The position numbers were made by a program, and so were the translations under genes. Positions 1 to 8,220 of a stretch of 44,189 nt of DNA are shown here, piece by piece (position 1 is the first letter of the stretch; each line of letters begins with the position of its first letter). The DNA comes from a bacterium. GTDB taxonomy: Bacteria; CSSED10-310; JAFGSJ01. Location of the stretch: NCBI GenBank assembly GCA_016934675.1, contig JAFGSJ010000014.1, positions 1-44,189 on the forward strand, read 5' to 3'. Under the pieces are notes generated by a model. It ran no database searches and was not told where the DNA came from. It was given only the letters and a program-made list of their open reading frames with translations.

Positions 1-1364
1 GTGAGTATGGCTACGTCGATTTCCGTTCAACCCAGAACCCGAGCTGGACCAACCTGGTGACCTATTCGAGCACGACTTCGGACATGGCCCATGTCACGAT
101 TTCATTATTGGCCTATGCGGGTAACACCAATTGCCAGGTCCGGTTCCGGTATGTGGCCTATAACGGCTGGAACTGGGACCTTGATAATGTGTTGGTTTCA
201 GGTGTTCAAACCGGTGCGTGCAACATGACGGTCTGCACGGGTGGTTGCTCGATGACCGTGGCTGTGACTCCGAACGGGACGACCACGGTCTGTACCGGGA
301 ACAATATCGTGTTCACGGCCACGCCGAGCGGCGGGACCTCCCCCTACAGCTATCAGTGGACCGAAGACGGTTCGGACATCGGTGGAGCGACCAATGCCAC
401 CCTGACCCGGAACTATGCGACGGCCCAATCGCACAGCTATAACTGTAAGATATCGGATGCGGGGGCCTGTGTCGATATTACCGATGGGACCGCTTCGATT
501 GGGACCTGGGAACTCACGCCCGGTGCGCCCGTGATCAGTTCGGTAACGGACCTGAATGCCTGTGCATTGACCGGCGTTTCGATCACATTTACGGCCGGTT
601 CGGGTGCTGCGAGTCACAATCTGTGGGTGGATGGTTCGCAGGCGGTGACGGGCATCACCAGTCCGTACACCTATGTGCCCGGCAATTCCTCGAGTCACAG
701 TTACGTGGTCCGGGCGATCAACGGCAGTTGTTATGCCAACTCGAACGCCGTGGCTGGGACCGATGTCAATGACGGCGTCACCACTGTGCCGGTCATCACG
801 AGTATCGTTGACAATGATCCTCTGGTCCAGGACGGCATTTTTATTAACTTCAACGCCGGTTCACCTGCGACCTCGCACAATTTATATCGAGACAGCAGCC
901 TGGTTGTAACCGGTTATGTGTCCGGGGTTTTGTATAATCCGGGCGACACGAACAGCCATAATTATGTGGTCCGGGCGATCAATGGCAGTTGTTATGCCGA
1001 CTCGACCGCCGTCGCGGCGACCGATGAAGAATCAACGATCGTTCCACCGGAGATCACGCCCATTGGCTGGAGTGGGACCGAGACGATAAGCTGGGCTGAA
1101 GAAGCGACCGCTACCAATGGCTATGTGCTCTATCGGGGAGTGCTGGACGATCTTCCTGATCTGTTAACCAGTACCACCGATTTCTGTATCCGTTGGACCG
1201 GGGCGAGTTCGAGCGATACGTCCGCAACGGTTCTGACCGAAACTGCCACGGTAGGCGACTGCTACTACTACCTGGTCGTGGGGGTCAATGGTGCCGGCCA
1301 GGGTTCAGCCGGATCTGCGACCGCCGGTGAACGACAGGTGAACGATACCGGTGTGTGTCCGTAG
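1..1364 (+). CDS. Secreted Ig-repeat surface protein, 5'-truncated by the window edge
   Basis: The reading frame is already open at base 3 and ends at a TAG at 1362-1364, so the N-terminus lies outside the window. The first ~60 visible residues, ending around NWDLDNVLVSG, resemble the end of a MAM/jelly-roll adhesion domain. They are followed by a PKD/Ig-like domain (PSGGTSPYSYQW) and two similar Ig-like repeats, each containing VVRAINGSCYA. The last domain has the form YLVVGVNGAGQGSAGSATAG and ends in a Cys-Pro, a layout I associate with large exported proteins of Acidobacteria-like genomes. Paired cysteines and many Thr/Ser/Gly suit an extracellular protein. It is probably a cell-surface or secreted adhesin or enzyme tail; the catalytic part, if any, is upstream. 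A strong hairpin terminator follows 27 nt after the stop. Confidence 0.8.
   Translation, partial: EYGYVDFRSTQNPSWTNLVTYSSTTSDMAHVTISLLAYAGNTNCQVRFRYVAYNGWNWDLDNVLVSGVQTGACNMTVCTGGCSMTVAVTPNGTTTVCTGNNIVFTATPSGGTSPYSYQWTEDGSDIGGATNATLTRNYATAQSHSYNCKISDAGACVDITDGTASIGTWELTPGAPVISSVTDLNACALTGVSITFTAGSGAASHNLWVDGSQAVTGITSPYTYVPGNSSSHSYVVRAINGSCYANSNAVAGTDVNDGVTTVPVITSIVDNDPLVQDGIFINFNAGSPATSHNLYRDSSLVVTGYVSGVLYNPGDTNSHNYVVRAINGSCYADSTAVAATDEESTIVPPEITPIGWSGTETISWAEEATATNGYVLYRGVLDDLPDLLTSTTDFCIRWTGASSSDTSATVLTETATVGDCYYYLVVGVNGAGQGSAGSATAGERQVNDTGVCP
705..1025 (+). repeat. Tandem Ig-like repeat units within the secreted protein
   Basis: The coding DNA around 705-765 recurs at about 966-1025 with few changes. 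Both copies encode VVRAINGSCYA followed by a short spacer and a VA..TD motif. These are the ends of two consecutive repeats of roughly 85-95 residues, indicating internal duplication of one domain. Confidence 0.7.
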
Positions 1365-1390
1365 TTTCCGATAACCGAAATTGTTGAAAA

Positions 1391-1420
1391 GAGACCGGGT
1401 TATCCCGGTCTCTTTTTTTT
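1391..1420. terminator. Bidirectional Rho-independent terminator
   Basis: A perfect 9-bp stem (GAGACCGGG / CCCGGTCTC) closes a 4-nt loop and is followed by eight T on the plus strand. Four A precede it, so on the minus strand the same stem is followed by TTTT. It lies between two convergent genes and can end both transcripts. Confidence 0.93.
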
Positions 1421-1497
1421 TATCGGTTGCACAATGATTGGACGGGAAAGTTTTTACAACGAGCACAGGTAATTGGCTGGCCTTGGGAAACAAGCCG

Positions 1498-2535
1498 CTA
1501 TCCGGGCAGAAGCTGGATTTCGATCTCGGAAGAACCGAGACGAATAATATCGCCGGTGAACAGTCGCGAGGAACTGATCAGGGAGCCATTCAGATATGTC
1601 CCATTCGCACTGGACAAATCTTTGAGGTAAGCGGTCCTGTAACTGACCAATTCGATTGCGGCATGCTTGCGTGAAACCTGATAATCATCCAGGGTCACTT
1701 CAGCCTGATTGCCCCGGCCCAGCACGATCAGGTTTTTTTTGAGCTTGAGTTCCTTGCCCGCCAGCGGTCCGGTCAGAATACGCAATCCGATCGCTCCAAG
1801 GGCCTGGCCAGTTGGTTTGATGCTGGCGGTCACAATGGTGGTCTTGAGGTCGTGTCCCTGTCTGGCTCCCAGACCAGGCTGTGCTTCTTCCGGCCCTGAC
1901 TGCACTCCAGGGACCTTGTTTTTATCGGTTGTATCTTCACGCATCCCCGACGACTGACTTGGAGAGTCTGGTCCTCGGACTGTCGTAATGTGGTCTGGTT
2001 CAGGCGGGACCTCGCTATTGAGGTAATCCAGCTCAGTCACCAGAAAGAGCAATAAGCATTTACCCAACCTAATCTCGTCCGTCGAATGCAACTCATGACT
2101 CGAAACCTTGACTTTATTGACAAACGTGCCCTGTCTACTGTTCAGATCGCGGATGATAAAGATATCATCATAGACCTCGAGAACAGCATGCTGCGGTGAA
2201 ATCGAGGGATGGTCTATCAGGATGTCCCCGATTTTACGGCCAATCCGGGTGAGCGGTGCCGTGATCTCGTAACGCTGACTGCCGCTCTGACCACCGGCAA
2301 ACAAGGTCAGTGAAATTTTTTTGTTTACAGGCAAGGACAACTCACCATATTGATCGAGCTTGAGTGTGCCCATTCTGGATGTAGTCAATATCTCGTGTGC
2401 TGGTTTGACCTCAACTGACTTCAGGGGCAGTGTGATGATCTGGTTGCACTGCGGACAGAACAACTGCCTGGTACTTGCCAGACTGGCCTCATCAATCGTA
2501 AACGAAAAAGAACATCGGGGACACTCGAGACGCAT
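1498..2535 (-). CDS. Zinc-finger protein with two FHA domains
   Basis: 345 aa. The N-terminus carries a CxxC...CxxC zinc finger (Cys5, Cys8, Cys27, Cys30) of the MJ0042 style. Two FHA phosphothreonine-binding domains follow, at about residues 75-165 and 250-345. FHA1 has GRKIGDILID, SISPQHAVLE and NSRQGTFVN. FHA2 has VLGRGNQAEV, QVSRKHAAIE and SSANGTYLN. The Ser/His pair and the N-G-T segment needed for phosphopeptide binding are recognisable in both, though FHA1 has Gln for the usual Asn before Gly. The linker (170-245) is Pro/Ser/Gly-rich and probably disordered. The role is likely a cytoplasmic adaptor reading Ser/Thr kinase phosphorylation; no such kinase is in view. A GGGAG ribosome site lies about 10 nt upstream. 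It is downstream of the barrel protein on the same strand and ends toward the shared terminator. Confidence 0.85.
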   Translation of the reverse strand: MRLECPRCSFSFTIDEASLASTRQLFCPQCNQIITLPLKSVEVKPAHEILTTSRMGTLKLDQYGELSLPVNKKISLTLFAGGQSGSQRYEITAPLTRIGRKIGDILIDHPSISPQHAVLEVYDDIFIIRDLNSRQGTFVNKVKVSSHELHSTDEIRLGKCLLLFLVTELDYLNSEVPPEPDHITTVRGPDSPSQSSGMREDTTDKNKVPGVQSGPEEAQPGLGARQGHDLKTTIVTASIKPTGQALGAIGLRILTGPLAGKELKLKKNLIVLGRGNQAEVTLDDYQVSRKHAAIELVSYRTAYLKDLSSANGTYLNGSLISSSRLFTGDIIRLGSSEIEIQLLPG

Positions 2536-2673
2536 GCTCTGTTACTCCCTCTCGGTCAGGAGGCACTGTGCTCCATAATTGAGTATACCATGTCCTGTCC
2601 GACGCTTCAAGCAAAACTGATGCGATTGGTGAGGGTTGACCCGGGGCTATGCCTGGATGGGCTTTTCAAAATG

Positions 2674-3273
2674 TTAGAAATAGAAATTCAAGCCCAGGTA
2701 GAGCATCAATGCGTTCGACTGTGGATCGGACAGGACTACATCACCATATTCGTTCTGCAGATCGAGAAAGACGTACCGGACGCTGCCATCCAGCTTAACC
2801 CCAAGACTGATCTCATATTCAGTCCCTGCTCCAAGATGATAACCGAACCGAACATCATTCTCCGTTTCGCTGCTTTGTCCCTCGGGTCTGAAGGTCAATG
2901 TATAAAAATATAAACCCACCCCACCAAAGAGGTTTAATGGTAATTGCTTCTCGGCAAATATAGTAAAGATCAAAGTTCCGGTTAACGGATAACTCCGGGC
3001 AATAGTGGTCGCATGATAGGATTTACCTTTGTATTCGAGATTTTCACTTGAGGTTTCATCCCGATAATCGAGAGCTATCTCATAACCGAAGGCCGGTGAT
3101 AATTTATATCGATACTGACCGCCGATATAAAAACCAGTATCCATAATGCCACTGCTTTTGATAAAACCACCATGAAAACCCAGCGCGATTTCCTGAGCAT
3201 GAGCGGTAGTCATACCCAGTGATAAAAAAAGAACAATAGCTATGCCAGATACCACGATTTTTGTGCAGGTCAT
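2674..3273 (-). CDS. Small outer-membrane beta-barrel protein
   Basis: 199 aa. I chose the ATG at 3273 because AGGAGG sits 7 nt upstream and a clear Sec signal peptide follows: Lys near the start, a hydrophobic core VVSGIAIVLFLSLGM, and an AHA-Q cleavage site. A longer frame back to 3351 exists but would bury the signal peptide. The mature part alternates polar and hydrophobic residues in strands (for example FYIGGQYRYKL, YEIALDYRDE) and ends in LYLGLNFYF. The terminal Phe is typical of the outer-membrane assembly signal. The family is OmpA/OmpW-like 8-strand barrels. No ligand can be inferred. It is divergently transcribed from the chemosensory operon, so the two share the 3274-3471 control region. 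Confidence 0.82.
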   Translation of the reverse strand: MTCTKIVVSGIAIVLFLSLGMTTAHAQEIALGFHGGFIKSSGIMDTGFYIGGQYRYKLSPAFGYEIALDYRDETSSENLEYKGKSYHATTIARSYPLTGTLIFTIFAEKQLPLNLFGGVGLYFYTLTFRPEGQSSETENDVRFGYHLGAGTEYEISLGVKLDGSVRYVFLDLQNEYGDVVLSDPQSNALMLYLGLNFYF

Positions 3274-3376
3274 TGATTGTCCTCCTGAGTTGAGTAGCTG
3301 TCTGCTGCCATGGTCACTATTTACGCTTAAGTTTATCGTTTTATCATGCAAAGATCAAGAGAGATCACATTGTTTA

Positions 3377-3406
3377 TTGACTTTTATATTTGTGTTCTGG
3401 TAAGAT
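3377..3406 (+). promoter_or_regulatory. Candidate sigma-70 promoter for the chemosensory operon
   Basis: TTGACT, 18-nt spacer, TAAGAT, ending about 65 nt before the receptor start. It is the best match in this divergent intergenic region. Assigned by eye only. Confidence 0.45.
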
Positions 3407-3471
3407 GAAGAAAAGACAAAGATACAAACAGAAGCTACAATACGAAACGTTAACAGGGAAGTGATGGGATC

Positions 3472-4779
3472 ATGAGAAAGACAATTCGTTTTTCCTTTTT
3501 CATTTTTGGTATCATTATGATTATCCTTTTTACCGTCTTACAATCGGTCCAATTTCCCTTCATCTCGAGTCTCATCATCTCGGTCTCGTTGATTTTTTTA
3601 TTAACGGTACTTTTTTCGGTAGTTATTCTCAAGATTTTCACGACCAAGATCAATGAATTGGTCAATATGGCCCAGCAGATCTCGAAGGGAGATTTGAGTA
3701 CATTAATCGGGGTCACATCGGAGGATGAGATTGGTGAATTGGCTGTGGCCTTCAATCGGATGGTCATGAAGTTGCAGCATATTGTCGAAGATGTCAAAGG
3801 GGCATCGACGAAGGTTTCCGAGCATGCGACCTCGCTGTATAATCTGGTCGAGGGTGTGAATTCATTTGCCGAAGAGGTTTCCTCGAAAGTTGGTCAGATC
3901 TCGATCGGTGCGGGCGAGCAGGTCAATTTCATCAACAGCACTTCGAAACTAATGCGTGAGATGGCCCAATCGGTCGAGATGATCGCGAGTATGGCCCAGA
4001 GTGCTTCAGAATCGGCGACAAAAACGGGTTATGCCGCCCAAAAGGGAGGCAAGGATGCCAAGTTAGCCACTCAGCAGATGGAAGAAGCATATAATAAAAT
4101 CGAGAAATCGTCGGAATTGGTCCGAGGTTTTGAGAAAAGGACCCAGGAGATCGGCAAGATCGTGATCATGATCACCGGGATTTATCAGCAAACCCATTTA
4201 TTGGCTTTGAATGCTACAATAGAGGCCGCCAAGGCGGGAGAATATGGTCGTGGTTTTGCGGTGGTAGCTGAAGAAGTCCGAAAGATGGCTGAGGAGGCCA
4301 AGAAATTTGCGGAGCAGATTGCGGCCCTGTCCGAGGACATTAACAAGGAAAGTAACCTGGTCTTGACCACGATCGAGGAGGGGACAGCCGAGGTCCGTGA
4401 TGCTCGAAGTGTGGTGAACAAGACCGGGACCGCTTTGGAGGAAATTGTTTCCGTTGTTTTAAAAACGGTCACAAAGGTGCAGGAGATATCGGAGATTACA
4501 CGTCAGCAGACCTTGAGTTCAGAAAAGATTGTTCAGGCCATGGATGATATTGCGCATGTAGCAGAAGACAATGCCCACAATTCTCAGGAAGCTTCATCGG
4601 CTGCTCAAAAACAGACTGCGGTTATCAATGAGATTGCATTATCAGCCGAGGAGATGAAGAAAATGGCCAGGATACTGCAGGAAAATATTGCCACATTTAT
4701 TTTGGAAACGAACAATTCTCGGCGGGAGCGTGGTTATTTTCCTGAGAAGGTGGAGCATTCGGGGTCGAGCATTACTTAA
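3472..4779 (+). CDS. Methyl-accepting chemotaxis protein without a periplasmic sensor domain
   Basis: 435 aa. Two hydrophobic segments (about residues 5-23 and 31-57) are separated by only a short polar turn (QSVQFPF), so there is no extracytoplasmic ligand-binding domain. A HAMP domain follows (about 57-110, with ISKGDLST and [13 protein letters not shown]), then a long coiled-coil signalling domain. The highly conserved hairpin tip is present ([20 protein letters not shown]). It forms the receptor part of a CheA-CheW array at the inner membrane. Input probably comes from the membrane itself, a partner protein or redox/energy state. It is the first gene of a plus-strand run with CheW 26 nt downstream. 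No CheR or CheB for adaptation is visible nearby. Confidence 0.93.
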   Translation: MRKTIRFSFFIFGIIMIILFTVLQSVQFPFISSLIISVSLIFLLTVLFSVVILKIFTTKINELVNMAQQISKGDLSTLIGVTSEDEIGELAVAFNRMVMKLQHIVEDVKGASTKVSEHATSLYNLVEGVNSFAEEVSSKVGQISIGAGEQVNFINSTSKLMREMAQSVEMIASMAQSASESATKTGYAAQKGGKDAKLATQQMEEAYNKIEKSSELVRGFEKRTQEIGKIVIMITGIYQQTHLLALNATIEAAKAGEYGRGFAVVAEEVRKMAEEAKKFAEQIAALSEDINKESNLVLTTIEEGTAEVRDARSVVNKTGTALEEIVSVVLKTVTKVQEISEITRQQTLSSEKIVQAMDDIAHVAEDNAHNSQEASSAAQKQTAVINEIALSAEEMKKMARILQENIATFILETNNSRRERGYFPEKVEHSGSSIT

Positions 4780-4792
4780 ACGGGCTCAAGTT

Positions 4793-4808
4793 AGGGGAGG
4801 TCACCCTG
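4793..4808 (+). promoter_or_regulatory. Ribosome binding site that decides the CTG start of cheW
   Basis: AGGGGAGG is followed after 5 nt by CTG. Every other codon from the end of the receptor gene to this point fails as a start (no ATG, GTG or TTG), and the downstream residues match the beginning of CheW. Confidence 0.6.
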
Positions 4809-5240
4809 CAGATACTGTTATTTTCTTCGTCGGATGAGGAGTATGGGTTACAAATTGAAGGTTTAAAGATCATTCTTGAGGTTGAGCATATATGCCGTGT
4901 TCCCAAAGCGCCGGAATATATTTTGGGTGTAATCAATCATCGTGGACGGATCATTACCATTATCGATCTAGCCTTGTTGATGGGGTTGCAGAAAACAAAT
5001 CTGGACAGTAACTCACGCATAATCGTGCTCGATTCGGACCTGGTTGAAGTGGGTTTAATGGTTTCGCATGTCTATGATTTTTATTCGGTTTCGATGGAGC
5101 AGTTGAAGGAATTACCGGCACAAACCGGCTCGGATCGGGATGATCGGTTTGTGCAGAAAATGGTCGAGTATAATACTTCGGTTATATCGATTGTGGACAA
5201 GAAGAGATTGGAGAACTATCTTTACGAATTGATGCTCTAG
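4806..5240 (+). CDS. cheW: CheW-like adaptor protein, probable CTG start
   Basis: 144 aa from CTG 4806. The frame is open from 4746, but no ATG, GTG or TTG occurs before TTG 4923, which lies deep inside the CheW domain. CTG 4806 sits 5 nt after a strong GGGGAGG site (4794-4800) and gives a full-length CheW fold. The family motif is clear at VPKAPEYILGVINHRG followed by IITIIDLALLMG. CheW bridges chemoreceptors and CheA in signalling arrays. It sits 26 nt after the receptor and 40 nt before CheY. Starting at TTG 4923 would delete the first beta-barrel half and is unlikely. A sequencing error hiding an ATG is the main alternative. Confidence 0.88.
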   Translation: MQILLFSSSDEEYGLQIEGLKIILEVEHICRVPKAPEYILGVINHRGRIITIIDLALLMGLQKTNLDSNSRIIVLDSDLVEVGLMVSHVYDFYSVSMEQLKELPAQTGSDRDDRFVQKMVEYNTSVISIVDKKRLENYLYELML

Positions 5241-5280
5241 AATAAACGAATACTATTTTACCAGATAAGGGGGCTTATCG

Positions 5281-5646
5281 ATGCCTGTGAGGATCCTGAT
5301 TGTTGATGATGCGATTTTCATGAGATCCATGCTCAAGGACATTTTCCAGAAAAACAGTTTTGAGATCGCCGGTGAGGCAGAAAATGGTCGTGAGGCCGTA
5401 AAGAAGTATAAAGAATGCCATCCAGATCTCACGACTATGGATATTGTCATGCCTGAAATGAATGGCATTGAAGCGGTGAAAGAGATCATTAAGCTCGATC
5501 CGAATGCCAAAATCCTGATGTGCAGTGCTCTCGGACAAGAGGCATTAGTGACAGAATCGATTGAAGCTGGAGCCAAGGATTTCATTATTAAGCCATTTTC
5601 ACCCAAAATGGTCCTGAAAGTTGTGAACCAAATCTTAAAGCAGTGA
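5281..5646 (+). CDS. cheY: CheY-type single-domain response regulator
   Basis: 121 aa, a stand-alone receiver domain. It has the acidic pair Asp9-Asp10 (LIVDDAIFMR), phosphoacceptor Asp54 (TTMDIVMPEMNG), switch Ser82 and invariant Lys104 (FIIKPFSP). It has no output domain, so it acts by binding a partner once phosphorylated by CheA. A G-rich ribosome site (AAGGGGGC) precedes the ATG. It lies between cheW and the cheA frames with 7 nt to the latter. The DDAIFMR start is characteristic of CheY rather than DNA-binding regulators. Confidence 0.93.
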   Translation: MPVRILIVDDAIFMRSMLKDIFQKNSFEIAGEAENGREAVKKYKECHPDLTTMDIVMPEMNGIEAVKEIIKLDPNAKILMCSALGQEALVTESIEAGAKDFIIKPFSPKMVLKVVNQILKQ

Positions 5647-5653
5647 GTGTTCT

Positions 5654-6193
5654 ATGGATATGTCAAAATATAAGGGCATGTTCATCGAGGAATCTCGAGA
5701 ACATCTCAAAAACATCAACGCTCTCGTGCTTGATCTTGAGAAAGCTCCTGACAATAAAGCCTCGATCAATACTCTGTTTCGGGAATTTCATTCTATCAAA
5801 GGCATGGCGGCGTCGATGGGCTACTCACCCATAATGGAAATGAGTCATTCACTGGAAGACTTGCTGGATATCGCCAGAAAAAAGGAAGTCAGCCTGTCGA
5901 AATCTGCCTTATCGGTTATTTTTGCAGGCACAGATGCATTGGAAAGCATGGTTGAAGATATTGCTGCGGACCGGGAGATACAAGACCCTCACCAGGCAAT
6001 GCTTGAACAGGTCCGTCATCAGGAACAGACATTGAAATCCGGTATTACTGAAGCCCAGGATACAACAGTTGAAGAAGGATTGACCTCGTTGGAATCTGGT
6101 GAAGACGAAATACTCGAAGCCCAGATTGTCGATGGTGAGGCCCCCGATAACCCTGCCAAAACTCCTAAAACTACTCAAAAAAAAAAGAATTAG
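5654..6193 (+). CDS. cheA: CheA N-terminal part: HPt (P1) domain and linker, ends at a frame break
   Basis: 179 aa. Residues 1-110 form a histidine phosphotransfer domain with phosphorylatable His46 in REFHSIKGMAASMG, the standard CheA P1 signature. An acidic, low-complexity linker follows and ends in Lys-rich TTQKKKN just before TAG 6191-6193. The rest of CheA (dimerisation, kinase and CheW-binding domains) continues in the -1 frame directly after an A10 run at 6177-6186. Joining the frames gives a protein of about 580 aa, normal for CheA lacking a P2 domain. As read, this gene makes an isolated HPt protein. Alternatives are programmed frameshifting, polymerase slippage, a real split, or a homopolymer error. 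Confidence 0.88.
   Translation: MDMSKYKGMFIEESREHLKNINALVLDLEKAPDNKASINTLFREFHSIKGMAASMGYSPIMEMSHSLEDLLDIARKKEVSLSKSALSVIFAGTDALESMVEDIAADREIQDPHQAMLEQVRHQEQTLKSGITEAQDTTVEEGLTSLESGEDEILEAQIVDGEAPDNPAKTPKTTQKKKN
6177..6187 (+). other. A10G slippery sequence at the cheA frame break
   Basis: Ten A followed by G. In the upstream frame the codons are CAA AAA AAA AAG, which contains A AAA AAG, the heptamer used for -1 frameshifting in E. coli dnaX. The required shift to reach the kinase frame is exactly -1. Runs of nine or more A also allow RNA polymerase slippage. A weak possible stem (AGGGC 6192-6196 with GCCCT 6220-6224) lies downstream. No clear internal ribosome-site stimulator is seen just upstream. 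Confidence 0.6.
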
Positions 6194-6291
6194 GGCTCGA
6201 AGAAACAAAAACCGCCCCTGCCCTTGTTGATCGTCCCCATTCAATAAAAATCGCATCTTCTATCCGGATCGACACGGACCTGCTCGATGAG

Positions 6292-7398
6292 TTGGTTAAT
6301 CTTGTCGGTGAATTAATCATCTCGAAGAGTCGATTGAGAGAGATCACTCGAAAGTATGATGATCGAGATTTAAACGCAACCTTATCGCAGCAGGAATTAT
6401 TCATACTCAATCTTCATACGCTCTTAATGAAAGCCCGTTTGATGCCTTTTGATATCCTGGCCCAGCGTTTTCCGAGGATGGTTCGTGACATCAGCCAAAG
6501 AATGGGTAAGGAAATTGATTTTCAGATTATCGGTTCCGAGATTGAACTCGATCGTTCGATCCTGGAGAAACTCGGCGATCCCCTGGTCCACCTTCTCCGC
6601 AATTCCATCGATCATGGAATCGAGGCTCCCGAAGAGCGACAGAAAAAAGGTAAACCGCGAATGGGAAAAATAAGATTGATCGCTGAAAAGCAGCAGGAGG
6701 ACATCCTTATCAAAATCGACGATGATGGTCAGGGCATCGATCCGAAGCAAATCATCCGGGTTGCATTGGATAAAAAACTCCTGACTCATGAGCAACTGAC
6801 CACCTATTCCAAGGAAGACATTCTCATGTTGATCACGCGCTCCGGTTTTTCAACGGCTGCCGAGGTTTCTGAAATTTCCGGACGCGGTGTCGGTATGGAT
6901 GTCGTCAAGCACACCATTGAATCAATCGGGGGATTGCTGCAAATTGATACGCAGCCGGACCAAGGCGCTACTTTCATTCTACGCATCCCGTTCACGATCG
7001 CCGTGATCAAGGTTTTACTCATGAGTTTTCAGCGTGCTCGATACGCCATTCCCATCAACCAGATCAGCAAAACCCTCGAGATACCGGCTTCCGATCTGGT
7101 CCATAAGAAAAATAAACTCTTACTCTCGTATAGTGGAAAATTGATCCAGGTTTTCCGCTTGAGTACTTTACTCGGTCTGGGCAATGACGATCGAGCTGAG
7201 CGGCTATCCTATCAATTGATCATGACCGAAATCAGGGGAAATTCTTACGGTATTATTGTCGATGATTTGATTGGTCAGGAGGAGGTTGTCGTGAAAGCAC
7301 TGAACAAACCGCTCGAGACTATTCGGGGACTCTCGGGTGTCACCATTCTCGGTGATGGCGGGGTTGTCCTGATCCTGGATGTTTTCAATTTGATCTAA
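6292..7398 (+). CDS. cheA: CheA C-terminal part: dimerisation, kinase and CheW-like domains
   Basis: The frame is open from 6169. The coordinates given begin at the first TTG; the true protein almost certainly enters from the upstream HPt frame, because no ATG or GTG occurs between 6169 and the P3 dimerisation helix (LLDELVNLVGELIISKSRL). The HATPase kinase domain has the N-box HLLRNSIDHGIE, G1 DDDGQGID and G2 GRGVGMDVV. The C-terminal 140 residues are a CheW-like P5 domain (YAIPINQISKTLEI, VFRLSTLLGLG). It autophosphorylates the HPt His and passes phosphate to CheY. A TTG start at 6292 would remove part of the dimerisation domain. The stop is TAA 7396-7398. Confidence 0.88.
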   Translation: MVNLVGELIISKSRLREITRKYDDRDLNATLSQQELFILNLHTLLMKARLMPFDILAQRFPRMVRDISQRMGKEIDFQIIGSEIELDRSILEKLGDPLVHLLRNSIDHGIEAPEERQKKGKPRMGKIRLIAEKQQEDILIKIDDDGQGIDPKQIIRVALDKKLLTHEQLTTYSKEDILMLITRSGFSTAAEVSEISGRGVGMDVVKHTIESIGGLLQIDTQPDQGATFILRIPFTIAVIKVLLMSFQRARYAIPINQISKTLEIPASDLVHKKNKLLLSYSGKLIQVFRLSTLLGLGNDDRAERLSYQLIMTEIRGNSYGIIVDDLIGQEEVVVKALNKPLETIRGLSGVTILGDGGVVLILDVFNLI

Positions 7399-7619
7399 TC
7401 CCGGATACCCCGCTCTCTTCAGACTCACGATGCTGATTGTGACTTCCGGATATATTCTGAATATTGTCCTGGTCGACCCCCTCGTGAATCGGGTCATGAA
7501 TACCTCTTCGGCTTGTATTTTCATCGAAAATAACGTATATAAGATTGAAAAAACGAAGGCTTGTCCTTCAAGGTATTCTTAGAATTATCGCAGCATATCG
7601 AAGGTCATAACGTGTCATT

Positions 7620-8219
7620 ATGATACTGAGCAGGCTTGAAATTGATTATTTAAAGGAACTGACGACCATCTGTGTCGGCTCTGTGGCAAACAGGATGGCC
7701 ACGATCATTCCTTTTCCCGTGATGATTTCACTGCCCTCACTGGTATTGGTGTCCCAACTCGAGCAATCAGCTTTTTTCAGCTCGAATAGCTGCAGATATT
7801 CAATTATCATACATGGCCAAGGAGATTTTTCGGCCCAACTTCTTATTTCTTTATCACAGAATACGCCTGATATCATCATCGAGCACAATCCGTATATGGC
7901 TGAATTTGCTGATACACATGATCAATCATTCATTGATTCCATGGTCCTCGAAATGGGAAACATTCTCAGCTCAGCCTACATGACCGCAGTCGAGCAATTT
8001 ACCGGTTTGTGTCTGTTACCAACGGTCCCAGCCTTACTACATAACCATCAAGACCTTTTTAACCATCTCAGAAGCGCACCGGACAATTCAGTCTCGAGTC
8101 AACGTATCTTGCTCCAAGCAGATTTACTCTTAACAGCTCACCGGGAACGAGCATATTTCATGACTATTCTCACAGAAGACCAGGTCCGCAAAGTCCTCAA
8201 GTCGAGGGAGGTGATCTAA
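7620..8219 (+). CDS. CheC/CheX-family CheY-P phosphatase
   Basis: 199 aa. The family active-site pattern is [D/S]-x3-E-x2-N-x22-P. The second half-site fits exactly: Ser107, Glu111, Asn114, Pro137 within SMVLEMGNILSSAY...TVP. The first half-site is Asp9, Glu13, Thr16, Pro39, with Thr in place of the catalytic Asn. So one phosphatase site looks intact and one degenerate. Such proteins dephosphorylate CheY-P, fitting its place after cheA. Overall similarity is weak, so the name rests on the motif spacing and context. It is 221 nt after cheA and its stop is one base before the next start. Confidence 0.72.
   Translation: MILSRLEIDYLKELTTICVGSVANRMATIIPFPVMISLPSLVLVSQLEQSAFFSSNSCRYSIIIHGQGDFSAQLLISLSQNTPDIIIEHNPYMAEFADTHDQSFIDSMVLEMGNILSSAYMTAVEQFTGLCLLPTVPALLHNHQDLFNHLRSAPDNSVSSQRILLQADLLLTAHRERAYFMTILTEDQVRKVLKSREVI
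8207..8217 (+). promoter_or_regulatory. Extended Shine-Dalgarno site linking the CheC-like gene to the MEMO-AMMECR1 gene
   Basis: GGAGGTGATCT matches the 16S rRNA 3' tail over eleven bases. It lies within the last codons of the CheC-like gene and fixes the start at ATG 8221, confirming that the hydrophobic N-terminus is translated. Confidence 0.8.
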
Positions 8220-8220
8220 T

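Noticed and set aside
198..698. A 166-codon minus-strand frame opposite the Ig-repeat gene
   Set aside because: An Arg/Gly-rich shadow of a GC-rich repeat gene with no ribosome site or family.
7430..7582. A 50-codon plus-strand frame between cheA and the CheC-like gene
   Set aside because: No ribosome site, no recognisable sequence and low-complexity hydrophobic content; probably chance.
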